DNA of 64,000 nucleotides, from assembly GCF_003149185.1 (NCBI RefSeq), contig NZ_QGDO01000003.1, forward strand, positions 826,379 through 890,378, written 5' to 3'. The stretch comes from Sediminitomix flava. GTDB taxonomy: Bacteria; Bacteroidota; Bacteroidia; Cytophagales; Flammeovirgaceae. The notes under the pieces are model-generated. The model was not told the origin of the DNA and did no database searches. It worked only from the letters and a program-made list of their open reading frames with translations. The position numbers were made by a program, and so were the translations under genes. Positions 25,201 through 34,077 of the stretch are shown here, piece by piece (the first letter of the stretch is position 1; each line of letters starts with the position of its first letter).

Positions 25201-28200
25201 AAATGATGGGGCAGGGGCAAATGAAAGAGTTTTAGAAGATTATTCCATTGAATGGGAATATATGATGAGTGGCGACCCGCTAGGTACAGGCTATGAGAGT
25301 ATTACCCCTGTAAACGGAGGAAATAGAGATACGAGAAGTATTTTCATTTTGCCATCTGGTATTTTCGATATGAAAATGATAATCACAGATGCGAATGGTT
25401 GTAAGGACTCTCTAGAGTTTGAAGTTGAATCTCCTGAAATTATCCAAGCTGTCTCAAATTTTGAGCAAGATAAAGTACTTACTTGTCCTGGGGTATTGAC
25501 GCTTATCGATAGTGATTCAAATACAGATTATTCTACTCCAAGTATGTTTGTTTTTTCTAACGGAGATACATTAAAGTCACAAATTATAGAACGTGCGTGG
25601 GATTTTGGAGATGGAACAACTGCGCCTGATCCATCAGCTAATTTGACAGAGATTGAACACTTCTTTGAATCTTCAGGGGATGATTCATATGATGTGACTT
25701 TGACTATTACGGAAGAATTTCCTGACGGAAATACGAGCTGCGAGACAATATCTGCACCTAAAGAAGTCAAAATTGAAGGCGTTAGAGGTTCATTTGATGT
25801 AGATCGTAGAGTAATTCATAAAGGAGAAACGGTTTATTTTACATCTGAATTAGAAGATTTATTCAAAAGTTCTGCAGTAACCTATAATTGGGCTAGTGGA
25901 GATGGTAACCTGAGTGGTTATGGAGATTATGAAGAAATGATGTTTACCTATGACACTGAAAGGGATAGTGTATATGTTCCAGCATTATTGTTAGAATCTT
26001 CGGGCTGTATTTCAGAAGCTTCAACTGATGTAACTATCAAAGTTTTACCATGTCCTGAAATACCGATAACAGATACAACTTTTTGTGTGTCAGATGATAT
26101 CAATACTATTTCTGCTTTAGACACATCTTACAATAGTTATCTAAACATTGATGTAGATGGAAATACACTAGTTTCAGAAGTACATTATGAATGGTTGATA
26201 GATGGGAATGTGGTTAATTCTGATCAAGAAACCATTTCTTTTGAAGATGGAAGAGACTCTAATCCATTAACTATTGATCCAGATAACGCAGATGGTATTG
26301 AGTTAACTGTTAGAGTATGGGTTTCTAGCTTATACAATGGTACAGTACAAACAGATACAGTTTGTTTATCTGAAAGAACGATCAATATAAAATATGAACA
26401 TAGCCCGTATCCCAAGTTTGATACGCTAGAAACTTGTACATTTTTGTCTCTTGAAAGCCAAGCTTATAACTATAATTATTTGGATGAGAAATTTGCCACA
26501 GATGCAGATTATGAATGGCTGATAAATACAGTAAATGGAGGAGATTTAACAAGTACTGATCCTGTATATGATTCGCTAATTGAGTTAGAAGTTCAATCTT
26601 TTGATGCAGGTTCAGTACAAATTGATGTAGACCTTTCTCTAACAACGAGTTCAAATCAAAGTTTAACCTGTCCTCAAACAGTTGATACCCTTTTTTCAAT
26701 TTATAGAAAACCATTAATTACTCTTGTAGATTCAGTAGAGGGCTGTGAAGGAGAGACATTAACTATTAGTCCGAGTGCTGAAGAAATCACAGATAAATAC
26801 ATATGGTCATGGCGTGAGATTTCTTCAGATGGAGGAAGCTTGGATACAGCGAGTATTTCTTTTGGAGAAATCGAATTTACCGAAGGCTTGTACGATGCTG
26901 ATCGCTATCGAATCGTTTCTACTTGGGAGTTGACAGTGAAAAATAGTTACTCAACCACATGTCATTCTTTAGACACTGTAACTGTGATTTTTAACCAAAA
27001 TCCAGAACTTATTTTTGAAGAGTTAGAAAATTGTACTGAGTGGTCAGGGAAATATTATGCAGAGAATTTTGAAGGTTTTGTGAGCTTTGAATGGGATGAT
27101 CCATTGTCGGGAGCTGTAACAGGGGGAACTCTTTCAAGCTTTGATTCTTTGCAGACGAACGATTCGACCTTCTTAAGTTTAGTCCCTGCATCCTTTACAG
27201 GTACAAATGTATTTATGGATGTTCCATTGCATTTACACACGAAACTAACTTCAGAAAGTGGCTATGAATGTGGCGTAGATACCGATACAAGTATTCGTTT
27301 TTACCGTGAGCCTTTGATCAGTATGGTTGATACTGTAGAAGGTTGTGAAGGAGAGGCCCTTCAGGTATTACCAGATGCAGAAGGCGTAACTACTGATTAT
27401 GAATGGTCATGGCGAGAAATTTCTTCAGATGGAGGAAGTGTAAATGTGGTCGAGAGTGATTTTGGAGCGATAGAATTTACCGAAGGCTTGTACGATGCTA
27501 ATCGCTATCGCATCGTATCTACTTGGGAATTGACTGTTAAAAATAGCTACTCAACAGCCTGTTATTCTTTGGATACAGTAACTGTTATCTTCAACCAAAA
27601 TCCAGAACTATTTTTTGATGAATTGGAGAATTGTACCGAGTGGGCAGGAAAATATTATGCAGAGAACTTTGAAGGTTCTGTGAGCTTTGAATGGGATGAT
27701 CCTTTGCTGGGAGCCGTATCAGGAGGTACGCTTTCAAGTTTTGATTCTTTGCAATCAAATGATTCGACCTTCTTAAGTTTAGTGCCAGCATCCTTTACAG
27801 GCACAAATGTATTTATGGATGTTCCATTGCATTTACATACAAAACTGACCTCAGAAAGTGGCTATGAATGTGGTGTAGATACCGATACAAGTATTCGTTT
27901 TTACCGTGAGCCTTTGATCAGTATGGTCGATACAGTCGAGGGTTGTGAAGGAGAAGTCCTTCAAGTTTTACCAGATGCAGAAGGTGTAACGGCTGATTAT
28001 GAATGGTCGTGGCGTGAGATAGAAACTACAGGAGGAGATGTAAATACGGTAGTGAGTGATTTTGGAGCAATAGAATTTACCGAAGGCTTGTACGAAGCTG
28101 ATCTGTATCGTATCGTCTCTACTTGGGAATTGACAGTGAAAAATAGTTACTCAACCACATGTCATTCTTTAGACACTGTAACTGTGATTTTTAACCAAAA

Positions 28201-31200
28201 TCCCGAACTTGTTTTTGAAGAGTTAGAGAATTGTACTGAGTGGGCAGGGAAATATTATGCAGAGAACTTTGAAGGTTTTGTGAGCTTTGAATGGGATGAT
28301 CCGTTGTCAGGAGCAGTAACAGGAGGGACTATTTCAAGTTTTGATTCTATGCAGACGAACGATTCAACCTTCTTAAGTTTAGTGCCAGCATCCTTTACAG
28401 ACACAAATGTATTTATGGATGTTGCATTGCATTTACATACAAAACTGACCTCAGAAAGTGGTTATGAATGCGGAGTTGATACTGATACGAGTATACGTTT
28501 TTACCGTGAGCCTTTGATCAGTATGGTTGATACTGTAGAGGGATGTGAGGGAGAAACCCTTCAGGTATTACCAGATGCAGAAGGCGTAACGACCGATTAT
28601 GAGTGGTATTGGCGCGAGATATCTTCAGATGGAGGAAATGTAAATACGGTAATAAGTGATTTTGGAGAAATAGAATTTACCGAAGGTTTATACGATGCAG
28701 ATCGCTATCGTATTGTATCTAATTGGGAATTGATAGTGAAAAATAGTTATTCAACAGTCTGTTATTCTTTGGATACAGTAACTGTTATCTTCAACCAAAA
28801 TCCAGAACTTGTTTTTGAAGAACTAGAAAATTGTACTGAGTGGTCAGGGAAATATTATGCAGAGAACTTTGAAGGTTTTGTAAGCTTTGAATGGGATGAT
28901 CCTTTGCTGGGAGCAGTAACAGGTGGAACTCTTTCAAGTTTCGATTCTATGCAGATGAACGATTCGACCTTCTTAAGTTTAGTACCTGCATCTTTTACAG
29001 GTACAAATGTATTTATGGATGTTCCATTGCATTTACACACAAAACTAATCTCAGAAAGTGGCTATGAATGTGGTGTAGATACTGATACGAGTATTCGTTT
29101 TTACCGTGAGCCTTTGATCAGTATGGTCGATACGGTAGAAGGGTGTGAAGGAGAAGCTCTTCAGGTATTACCAGATGCGGAAGGTGTAACGGCTGATTAT
29201 GAATGGTCTTGGCGCGAGATATCTTCAGATGGAGGAAATGTAAATGTGGTCGAGAGTGATTTTGGAGCGATAGAATTTACGGAAAGTTTATACGATATTG
29301 ATCGTTATCGTATTGTATCTACTTGGGAGTTGACAGTGAAAAATAGTTACTCAACAGCCTGTTATTCTTTGGATACAGTAACAGTGATCTTTAACCAAAA
29401 TCCAGAACTTGTTTTTGAAGAATTAGAGAATTGCAGAGAGTGGGCAGGGAAATATTATGCAGAGAACTTTGAAGGTTTTGTGAGCTTTGAATGGGATGAT
29501 CCGTTGTTGGGAGCTGTAACAGGTGGAACTCTTTCAAGTTTTGATTCTTTGCAGACGAACGATTCAACTTTCTTAAGTTTAGTGCCAGCATCCTTTACAG
29601 ACACAAATGTATTTATGGATGTCCCATTGCATTTACACACAAAACTAACTTCAGAAAGTGGCTATGAATGTGGTGTAGATACCGATACAAGTATTCGTTT
29701 TTACCGTGAGCCTTTGATCAGTATGGTCGATACAGTCGAGGGCTGTGAAGGAGAAGTACTTCAAGTTTTACCAAATGCAGAAAGTGTAACTACTGATTAT
29801 GAATGGTCTTGGCGCGAGATTTCTTCAGATGGAGGAAATGTAAATACGGTAATAAGTGATTTTGGAACGATAGAATTTACCGAAGGTTTATATGATGCTG
29901 ATCGTTATCGCATCGTATCTACTTGGGAATTGACTGTTAAAAATAGCTACTCAACAGCCTGTTATTCTTTGGATACAGTAACTGTTATCTTCAACCAAAA
30001 TCCAGAACTAGTTTTTGAAGAATTGGAGAATTGTACCGAGTGGGCAGGAAAATATTATGCAGAGAACTTTGAAGGTTCTGTGAGCTTTGAATGGGATGAT
30101 CCTTTGCTGGGAGCTGTAACAGGAGGTACGCTTTCAAGTTTTGATTCTTTGCAATCAAATGATTCGACCTTCTTAAGTTTAGTGCCAGCATCCTTTACAG
30201 GGACAAATGTATTTATGGATGTTCCATTGCATTTGCACACTAAACTAACTTCAGAAAGTGGCTATGAATGTGGCGTAGATACCGATACAAGTATTCGTTT
30301 TTACCGAGAACCATTGATTAGTATGGTTGATACTGTAGAAGGTTGTGAAGGAGAAGTTCTTCAAGTATTACCAGATGCAGAAGGAGTAACGGCTGATTAT
30401 GAATGGACATGGCGCGAGATTTCTTCAGAAGGCGGAAGTGTAAATGTGGTCGAGAGTGATTTTGGAGCGATAGAATTTACCGAAGACTTGTACGATGCAG
30501 ATCGCTATCGCATTGTTTCTACTTGGGAATTGACTGTAAAAAATAGCTACTCAACAGCCTGTTATTCATTGGATACAGTGACAGTCATTTTCAATCAAAA
30601 ACCAGAACTTGTTTTTGAAGAGTTAGAGAATTGTACCGAGTGGGCAGGGAAATATTATGCTGAGAACTTTGAAGGTTTTGTGAGCTTTGAATGGGATGAT
30701 CCTTTGTTAGGAGCCGTATCAGGTGGTACTCTTTCAAGTTTTGATTCTTTGCAGACGAACGATTCAACCTTCTTAAGTTTAGTGCCAGCATCCTTTACAG
30801 GGACAAATGTATTTATGGATGTTCCATTGCATTTGCACACTAAACTAACTTCAGAAAGTGGCTATGAATGTGGTGTAGATACTGATACAAGTATACGTTT
30901 TTACCGTGAGCCAATTATTAGTATGGTTGATACGGTAGAAGGTTGTGAAGGAGAAGTACTTCAAGTATTACCAGATGCAGAAGGCGTAACTACTGATTAT
31001 GAATGGTCATGGCGTGAGATAGAAACTACAGGAGGAGATGTAGTCCCAACTATCAATACTTTTGGTAGTATTCGTTTTAGTTCTAAATCTTTTGATGATA
31101 GTGTTTATACGACAAATTCGAAATGGGAATTGACTGTCACAAACAAGTACTCTAAAGATTGCTATTCTATTGATACTGTAAACATCATTTTTAATAAAAT

Positions 31201-32698
31201 TCCTACAGCTCAAATTGAGTTTTCAAGAAACCCAATTTGTATTGGAGAAACCTTAGAGCTTTCTGTTGATGAGTCTGATGCACCTAATACTGGAGTGATT
31301 TATCATTGGGATATAGATGGGGATGGTGAATATGATTTAGCATCAAAAGGAGATACAACTGTCGTCTATACATCGGAAGGTATTAGGGAAATTAATATGT
31401 ATATCGAAACATCTTATGGTTGTCCATCTCCTGTAATTACAAAGGAAATAGAGGTCAAACCTTTACCTGTTGCTGATTTCACAGTAGAAAATGTTTGTAT
31501 TGGGGACGCTTCGAATTTTTTGAATTCATCCTCTATTGCTGATGATTCAGATCTATCATATAAATGGTATTTTAGCTCAGATTCTGAGGGGATTGATTCA
31601 GAAGATATGAATCCAACTTTTACTTATTCTGCTCCAGGCGACTATAATGTGAAATTGATTGTAGAAAGTCCATATGGATGTTTAGACTCAGTAGAATTTA
31701 CAACAACAATACATCCGCTTCCAGAAATGACAGTATCTGAAGATGTATATATTTGTTATGGGGAAGCAATTGAAATAAGCGCTCAAAATGCGCATGAATA
31801 TTTATGGAGTTCTGAGGATACGACGAGTAATATCATAGTTTCACCTCTTGAAAATACTACCTATTTTGTTACAGGTTATTCGATTTATGGATGTCAAATA
31901 CTAGATTCAGTAAATGTATTTGTAATTCCTCCAATAGCCGATTCTGATTCAATAAAGGAGGCTTGTGAAGGCGATATTATAACTCTAAATGCAGAAATTG
32001 AAGACTATGATAGTATATCACAGTTTTTTGATTGGTCTACGGGTGAGACGACATCAGAGATTGACGTAAATCGAAATGGAAAATATTCTGTTATCACACA
32101 TGTTGAACATGAAAGTGGAAAAGAGTGTGATTTCACAATTGAATTTGAAGCTGTTTTTCATAAAAATCCATCGGAATCTTTCGAAGATGAAATAGTTCAT
32201 TGTTTTGAAGATGGACCTATAGTTTTACAGGCTACTCAAGGTGATAACTTCACATATTATTGGGAAGATACAGGAGAAACATCAAGAACAGTAAATAGGT
32301 ATAGTCCAAATACTTATAAAGTGATCATGATAGATGAATCTCATGAAACGCTTTGTGAAACTGTTGAAGAATTTACCGTCTTCGGCATTTGTGATCCTAG
32401 ATCCGTTGCTCCAAATGCTTTTACACCTAATAATGATGGTTTGAATGATAAATTTTATGTCAAGCTAGCATATGCTTTAAATATTGAAATCTCTATTTAT
32501 AACAGATGGGGTGAAATAGTATTTAACGGAAAGTATCCTACTGTTGATGAATCTAATTTAGAGGAAAATGGATGGGATGGAACCTACAAGGGAAAACCCT
32601 CTGAACCAGGAGTGTATTATTACACTTTACGATATGAAAGTGAGTTAGAAAGAGGAACCTACATCGAAAAAACGGGTAGTCTTACCCTCATAAAATAA
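22253..32698 (+). CDS. giant PKD/Ig-repeat surface protein with T9SS type B sorting domain
   Basis: This 3,481-residue exported protein has a signal peptide (1-21, ending SISFA). Residues 30-1480 hold many PKD or Ig-like domains, with blocks such as YAWDLGNSTT, FRWDFGNGTQ, FAWDFNGDGN and RAWDFGDGTT. Residues about 1485-2930 are a tandem array of a 200-residue two-domain unit. More PKD domains follow (YHWDIDGDGEYD, YKWYFSSDSEG). The C-terminus (about 3384-3481; APNAFTPNNDGLNDKF, IYNRWGEIVF, GWDGTYKGKPSEPGVYYY) is the gliding-motility-associated type B sorting domain recognised by the T9SS. It lies 32 bases after a PorP/SprF gene, almost surely one operon. It is probably a cell-surface filament, adhesin or stalk; no catalytic domain is seen. 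Confidence 0.93.
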   Translation: MKLKLILLLSYFLSIASISFAVDYKIVANGNEVSDGDLIEDCTGLAVSYEISPTTGIDSYAWDLGNSTTSTKADPGTIYDKVGSYSVSVILYLSDGSTQTISASNLIEVKEKPDVELVLSKSSVCKDEVVTFSHTEALGTYGSIKYIINGTTYAPNSGEYFEYTASQIGTFDVVLDVSLPTGCSNQSRQTLVVKEDFTVDFTSGGSTVSKFITCDNSKELSFTAETSRVLDNPIYEWSINGSLIPNSDTQTFTYTFTNSPDSEYEVEVGVYDGDCYKVSATKTVIEFIDFDDAFTVSQLSEDCNSIRYRFTPKANLLGESGNFRWDFGNGTQNVSTLNSRTRTYTKGASAQNITVSLTNRDDNTCSFSETVTIPEENTGAFVLDENSFCTIPATTTVTSLNPVPDGDYEWNVIGDTQSNYPNTPNPTFTFSNYGNYTIQLLGDGGCLLHEESILVTELDISIDLSNAFACINDESSTTNVQFDAIVNGTGNYAYSWVVRDTYRGTTANVGTAQSENTNLTWGSYEIDLTVRDIDNDCENTVTEEFEVRVRPTVAIGLDKTEICNGETVTGTPTVDNFGTAYNNFLTAKGETILFAWDFNGDGNFGDANPYTYQNYPPTTIDVGLSAWYSSGVNCSAVPVTEELEIKAPQAIFSISALDICDPTLLEVTNNSDEGVEVGNIQYDWTFVITEIDGTVTNYTYQTFDVNQDPLVNLNIGALSTGRIPEGAQVDITLDASLASTGCSDTYSESTTMLITPELRNIVDHETTCLNVGLDYTSELYDPSTVMTSIEWRYTHSDGTIFSLTGEDVNFNPTKLGEYDVEVILSYASCPQIVYTLNDLMVKGIDFQIDGLSSFCHDEIPTNDSISIIVNDIFPADSTFEYTWTSNDATFTGVGKSDSLTKIAYSDLDLRVFTDQSTRNQIDLQLRLIEGTDTLCADQGNHEILLTNPEPLDFDITHSAYNIQYQYRCRADTIQVRTRIDHRLNDGAGANERVLEDYSIEWEYMMSGDPLGTGYESITPVNGGNRDTRSIFILPSGIFDMKMIITDANGCKDSLEFEVESPEIIQAVSNFEQDKVLTCPGVLTLIDSDSNTDYSTPSMFVFSNGDTLKSQIIERAWDFGDGTTAPDPSANLTEIEHFFESSGDDSYDVTLTITEEFPDGNTSCETISAPKEVKIEGVRGSFDVDRRVIHKGETVYFTSELEDLFKSSAVTYNWASGDGNLSGYGDYEEMMFTYDTERDSVYVPALLLESSGCISEASTDVTIKVLPCPEIPITDTTFCVSDDINTISALDTSYNSYLNIDVDGNTLVSEVHYEWLIDGNVVNSDQETISFEDGRDSNPLTIDPDNADGIELTVRVWVSSLYNGTVQTDTVCLSERTINIKYEHSPYPKFDTLETCTFLSLESQAYNYNYLDEKFATDADYEWLINTVNGGDLTSTDPVYDSLIELEVQSFDAGSVQIDVDLSLTTSSNQSLTCPQTVDTLFSIYRKPLITLVDSVEGCEGETLTISPSAEEITDKYIWSWREISSDGGSLDTASISFGEIEFTEGLYDADRYRIVSTWELTVKNSYSTTCHSLDTVTVIFNQNPELIFEELENCTEWSGKYYAENFEGFVSFEWDDPLSGAVTGGTLSSFDSLQTNDSTFLSLVPASFTGTNVFMDVPLHLHTKLTSESGYECGVDTDTSIRFYREPLISMVDTVEGCEGEALQVLPDAEGVTTDYEWSWREISSDGGSVNVVESDFGAIEFTEGLYDANRYRIVSTWELTVKNSYSTACYSLDTVTVIFNQNPELFFDELENCTEWAGKYYAENFEGSVSFEWDDPLLGAVSGGTLSSFDSLQSNDSTFLSLVPASFTGTNVFMDVPLHLHTKLTSESGYECGVDTDTSIRFYREPLISMVDTVEGCEGEVLQVLPDAEGVTADYEWSWREIETTGGDVNTVVSDFGAIEFTEGLYEADLYRIVSTWELTVKNSYSTTCHSLDTVTVIFNQNPELVFEELENCTEWAGKYYAENFEGFVSFEWDDPLSGAVTGGTISSFDSMQTNDSTFLSLVPASFTDTNVFMDVALHLHTKLTSESGYECGVDTDTSIRFYREPLISMVDTVEGCEGETLQVLPDAEGVTTDYEWYWREISSDGGNVNTVISDFGEIEFTEGLYDADRYRIVSNWELIVKNSYSTVCYSLDTVTVIFNQNPELVFEELENCTEWSGKYYAENFEGFVSFEWDDPLLGAVTGGTLSSFDSMQMNDSTFLSLVPASFTGTNVFMDVPLHLHTKLISESGYECGVDTDTSIRFYREPLISMVDTVEGCEGEALQVLPDAEGVTADYEWSWREISSDGGNVNVVESDFGAIEFTESLYDIDRYRIVSTWELTVKNSYSTACYSLDTVTVIFNQNPELVFEELENCREWAGKYYAENFEGFVSFEWDDPLLGAVTGGTLSSFDSLQTNDSTFLSLVPASFTDTNVFMDVPLHLHTKLTSESGYECGVDTDTSIRFYREPLISMVDTVEGCEGEVLQVLPNAESVTTDYEWSWREISSDGGNVNTVISDFGTIEFTEGLYDADRYRIVSTWELTVKNSYSTACYSLDTVTVIFNQNPELVFEELENCTEWAGKYYAENFEGSVSFEWDDPLLGAVTGGTLSSFDSLQSNDSTFLSLVPASFTGTNVFMDVPLHLHTKLTSESGYECGVDTDTSIRFYREPLISMVDTVEGCEGEVLQVLPDAEGVTADYEWTWREISSEGGSVNVVESDFGAIEFTEDLYDADRYRIVSTWELTVKNSYSTACYSLDTVTVIFNQKPELVFEELENCTEWAGKYYAENFEGFVSFEWDDPLLGAVSGGTLSSFDSLQTNDSTFLSLVPASFTGTNVFMDVPLHLHTKLTSESGYECGVDTDTSIRFYREPIISMVDTVEGCEGEVLQVLPDAEGVTTDYEWSWREIETTGGDVVPTINTFGSIRFSSKSFDDSVYTTNSKWELTVTNKYSKDCYSIDTVNIIFNKIPTAQIEFSRNPICIGETLELSVDESDAPNTGVIYHWDIDGDGEYDLASKGDTTVVYTSEGIREINMYIETSYGCPSPVITKEIEVKPLPVADFTVENVCIGDASNFLNSSSIADDSDLSYKWYFSSDSEGIDSEDMNPTFTYSAPGDYNVKLIVESPYGCLDSVEFTTTIHPLPEMTVSEDVYICYGEAIEISAQNAHEYLWSSEDTTSNIIVSPLENTTYFVTGYSIYGCQILDSVNVFVIPPIADSDSIKEACEGDIITLNAEIEDYDSISQFFDWSTGETTSEIDVNRNGKYSVITHVEHESGKECDFTIEFEAVFHKNPSESFEDEIVHCFEDGPIVLQATQGDNFTYYWEDTGETSRTVNRYSPNTYKVIMIDESHETLCETVEEFTVFGICDPRSVAPNAFTPNNDGLNDKFYVKLAYALNIEISIYNRWGEIVFNGKYPTVDESNLEENGWDGTYKGKPSEPGVYYYTLRYESELERGTYIEKTGSLTLIK
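26704..31042 (+). repeat. 600-base tandem repeat array inside the giant surface protein gene
   Basis: Seven complete cycles of 600 bases (200 codons) plus a partial eighth run in strict register with no insertion or deletion. Marker positions show it: NPEL...ENC(T/R)EW recurs at 27001, 27601, 28201, 28801, 29401, 30001 and 30601, and WREI recurs at eight sites from about 26815 to 31015. Each unit codes two Ig-like domains of about 100 residues. The first runs from VEGCEGE to C(H/Y)SLD and the second from ENC to YECGVDTD, each with one cysteine pair. Copies differ by scattered base changes. More divergent versions of the same domains flank the array at 26400-26700. Confidence 0.95.
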
Positions 32699-32713
32699 AT
32701 CTTTATAATCTTT

Positions 32714-32744
32714 AAACCTTCTCAATTTTGAGAAGGTTTTTTTA
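32714..32744 (+). terminator. intrinsic terminator after the giant surface protein
   Basis: A perfect 11-bp stem, 32714-32724 with 32729-32739, has a 4-base loop and is followed by a T run. It closes the porP-cargo operon. Confidence 0.88.
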
Positions 32745-32765
32745 TTGTACATTAGATGATAGCAC

Positions 32766-33521
32766 ATGAAAAAAGTAATAGATCGATTCTCTGAACAGGC
32801 AGCAGGATATTTGCTTTATAGACCTCTTTACCCAAATGATTTGATTTTGGATATTTTGAGTTATGTAGAAAATAGACAATGCTTTTGGGATTGCGCGACT
32901 GGTAATGGTCAAATAGCTTCAGAGCTTGCTCGATATTTTAATGAAGGTTACGGGACAGATATAAGTGAAGAGCAGTTGAAGTATGCTATACCTAGATCTA
33001 ATGTCATTTATAAGAAGGAGCGCGCTGAAAAAACTAAATTTCATCATAATCAATTCGATCTAGTTACGGTTGCTCAAGCTGTACATTGGTTCGATTTCAA
33101 GACTTTCAATAAAGAAGTAAAACGAGTCCTTAAACCTAATGGAGTACTTGCAATAATCGGATATGATTTACTAAGAAGTTCGCCTGAAATAAACCTATTA
33201 ATAGATGAATTCTATTATGAAGTTATTGGACCTTACTGGGATAAGCAGAGGCAACACATCGACCATCATTATCAAACGGTGACCTTTAATTTTGATGAAA
33301 TTGAATATGTCAAACAAAGATATATTACAGTAAATTGGACCATAAATGAATTGGGTGGATACTTTGAAACGTGGTCGAGTGTTCAGAATTATCTGAAAGA
33401 AAAACCAAGGACCAAACCAGTAAAAGAATTAATTCAAAAGATAGAACCTTATTGGGGAAATAAAGAAAAAAAAGAATTCAAGTTCCCAATATTTATGAGG
33501 ATAGGTAAGAACAAAAAGTAG
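32766..33521 (+). CDS. class I SAM-dependent methyltransferase
   Basis: This 251-residue protein has a Methyltransf_11-type core near its N-terminus: CFWDCATGNGQIASELA (motif I, about 38-54), GTDIS (motif II), FDLVTVAQAVHWFDF and VLKPNGVLAIIGYD. The AQAVHWFD block and C-terminal WTINELGGYFETWSSVQ resemble the trans-aconitate methyltransferase or Crg1 group, suggesting a small carboxylate or lipid-like substrate (inference). It begins with ATG shortly after the terminator of the surface protein operon. Confidence 0.85.
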   Translation: MKKVIDRFSEQAAGYLLYRPLYPNDLILDILSYVENRQCFWDCATGNGQIASELARYFNEGYGTDISEEQLKYAIPRSNVIYKKERAEKTKFHHNQFDLVTVAQAVHWFDFKTFNKEVKRVLKPNGVLAIIGYDLLRSSPEINLLIDEFYYEVIGPYWDKQRQHIDHHYQTVTFNFDEIEYVKQRYITVNWTINELGGYFETWSSVQNYLKEKPRTKPVKELIQKIEPYWGNKEKKEFKFPIFMRIGKNKK

Positions 33522-33540
33522 AATAGTATATATTTATCGT

Positions 33541-34077
33541 ATGATTTTTTTCAATATTTTACTTAGTAAATCTCTACAGGAGGAGTCCGAATTATTAATT
33601 ACAGCTTATTCATCAGGGCTTGGAGTGTGCCTTTTTCTTGCACTTTTATTACTTTATATAGCTCTTGATATATTTTTTAGAAGAAGACGGTTCTTGTCCA
33701 CAGCCTTATCCTCAAGTGGTATTATTGTTAGTAAGATTCCAGGTAAATATACCTATGTTGAAGTAGATGAAGATGGTTATGAATATGAGGAGGTAACTCC
33801 ATCAAAACTAATCGCTTTTATAGAGTTTGATATTTTTGATGGTAGAAGATTTAAGATTGAATCCATCAATTACAGAACCACAGAGCCAAATGGAAAGGTA
33901 GAGGTAAAATATAACCCAAAAGACCCATTAGATTATATGGTTGATGGATATTATTTAGAGCCTCAAAGTAAGACTAAGCTCACATTGGCTACATCCACTA
34001 TCTTTTTCATTTTAAGTCTGTTTTTCTCATACCAGCTATTGGCGGAATATTTATTTAACCTAAGGTATCTATCTTAA
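33541..34077 (+). CDS. DUF3592-like membrane protein
   Basis: This 178-residue protein has two predicted transmembrane segments (about 24-46, before FRRRRF, and 150-170). Between them is a soluble beta-rich domain with FIEFDIFDGRRFKIES and VEVKYNPKDPLDYMV, the pattern of DUF3592 proteins. The function is unknown. It starts 19 bases after the methyltransferase and is probably in the same transcript. Its stop codon overlaps the stop of the convergent transporter gene by four bases, with no terminator between them, so the two messages overlap. Confidence 0.65.
   Translation: MIFFNILLSKSLQEESELLITAYSSGLGVCLFLALLLLYIALDIFFRRRRFLSTALSSSGIIVSKIPGKYTYVEVDEDGYEYEEVTPSKLIAFIEFDIFDGRRFKIESINYRTTEPNGKVEVKYNPKDPLDYMVDGYYLEPQSKTKLTLATSTIFFILSLFFSYQLLAEYLFNLRYLS

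Noticed and set aside
27009-30840. Repeated minus-strand ORFs of about 60-66 codons in the giant gene
   Set aside because: They recur every 600 bases because the sense repeat does, and are shadows of the coding strand with no start signals of their own.
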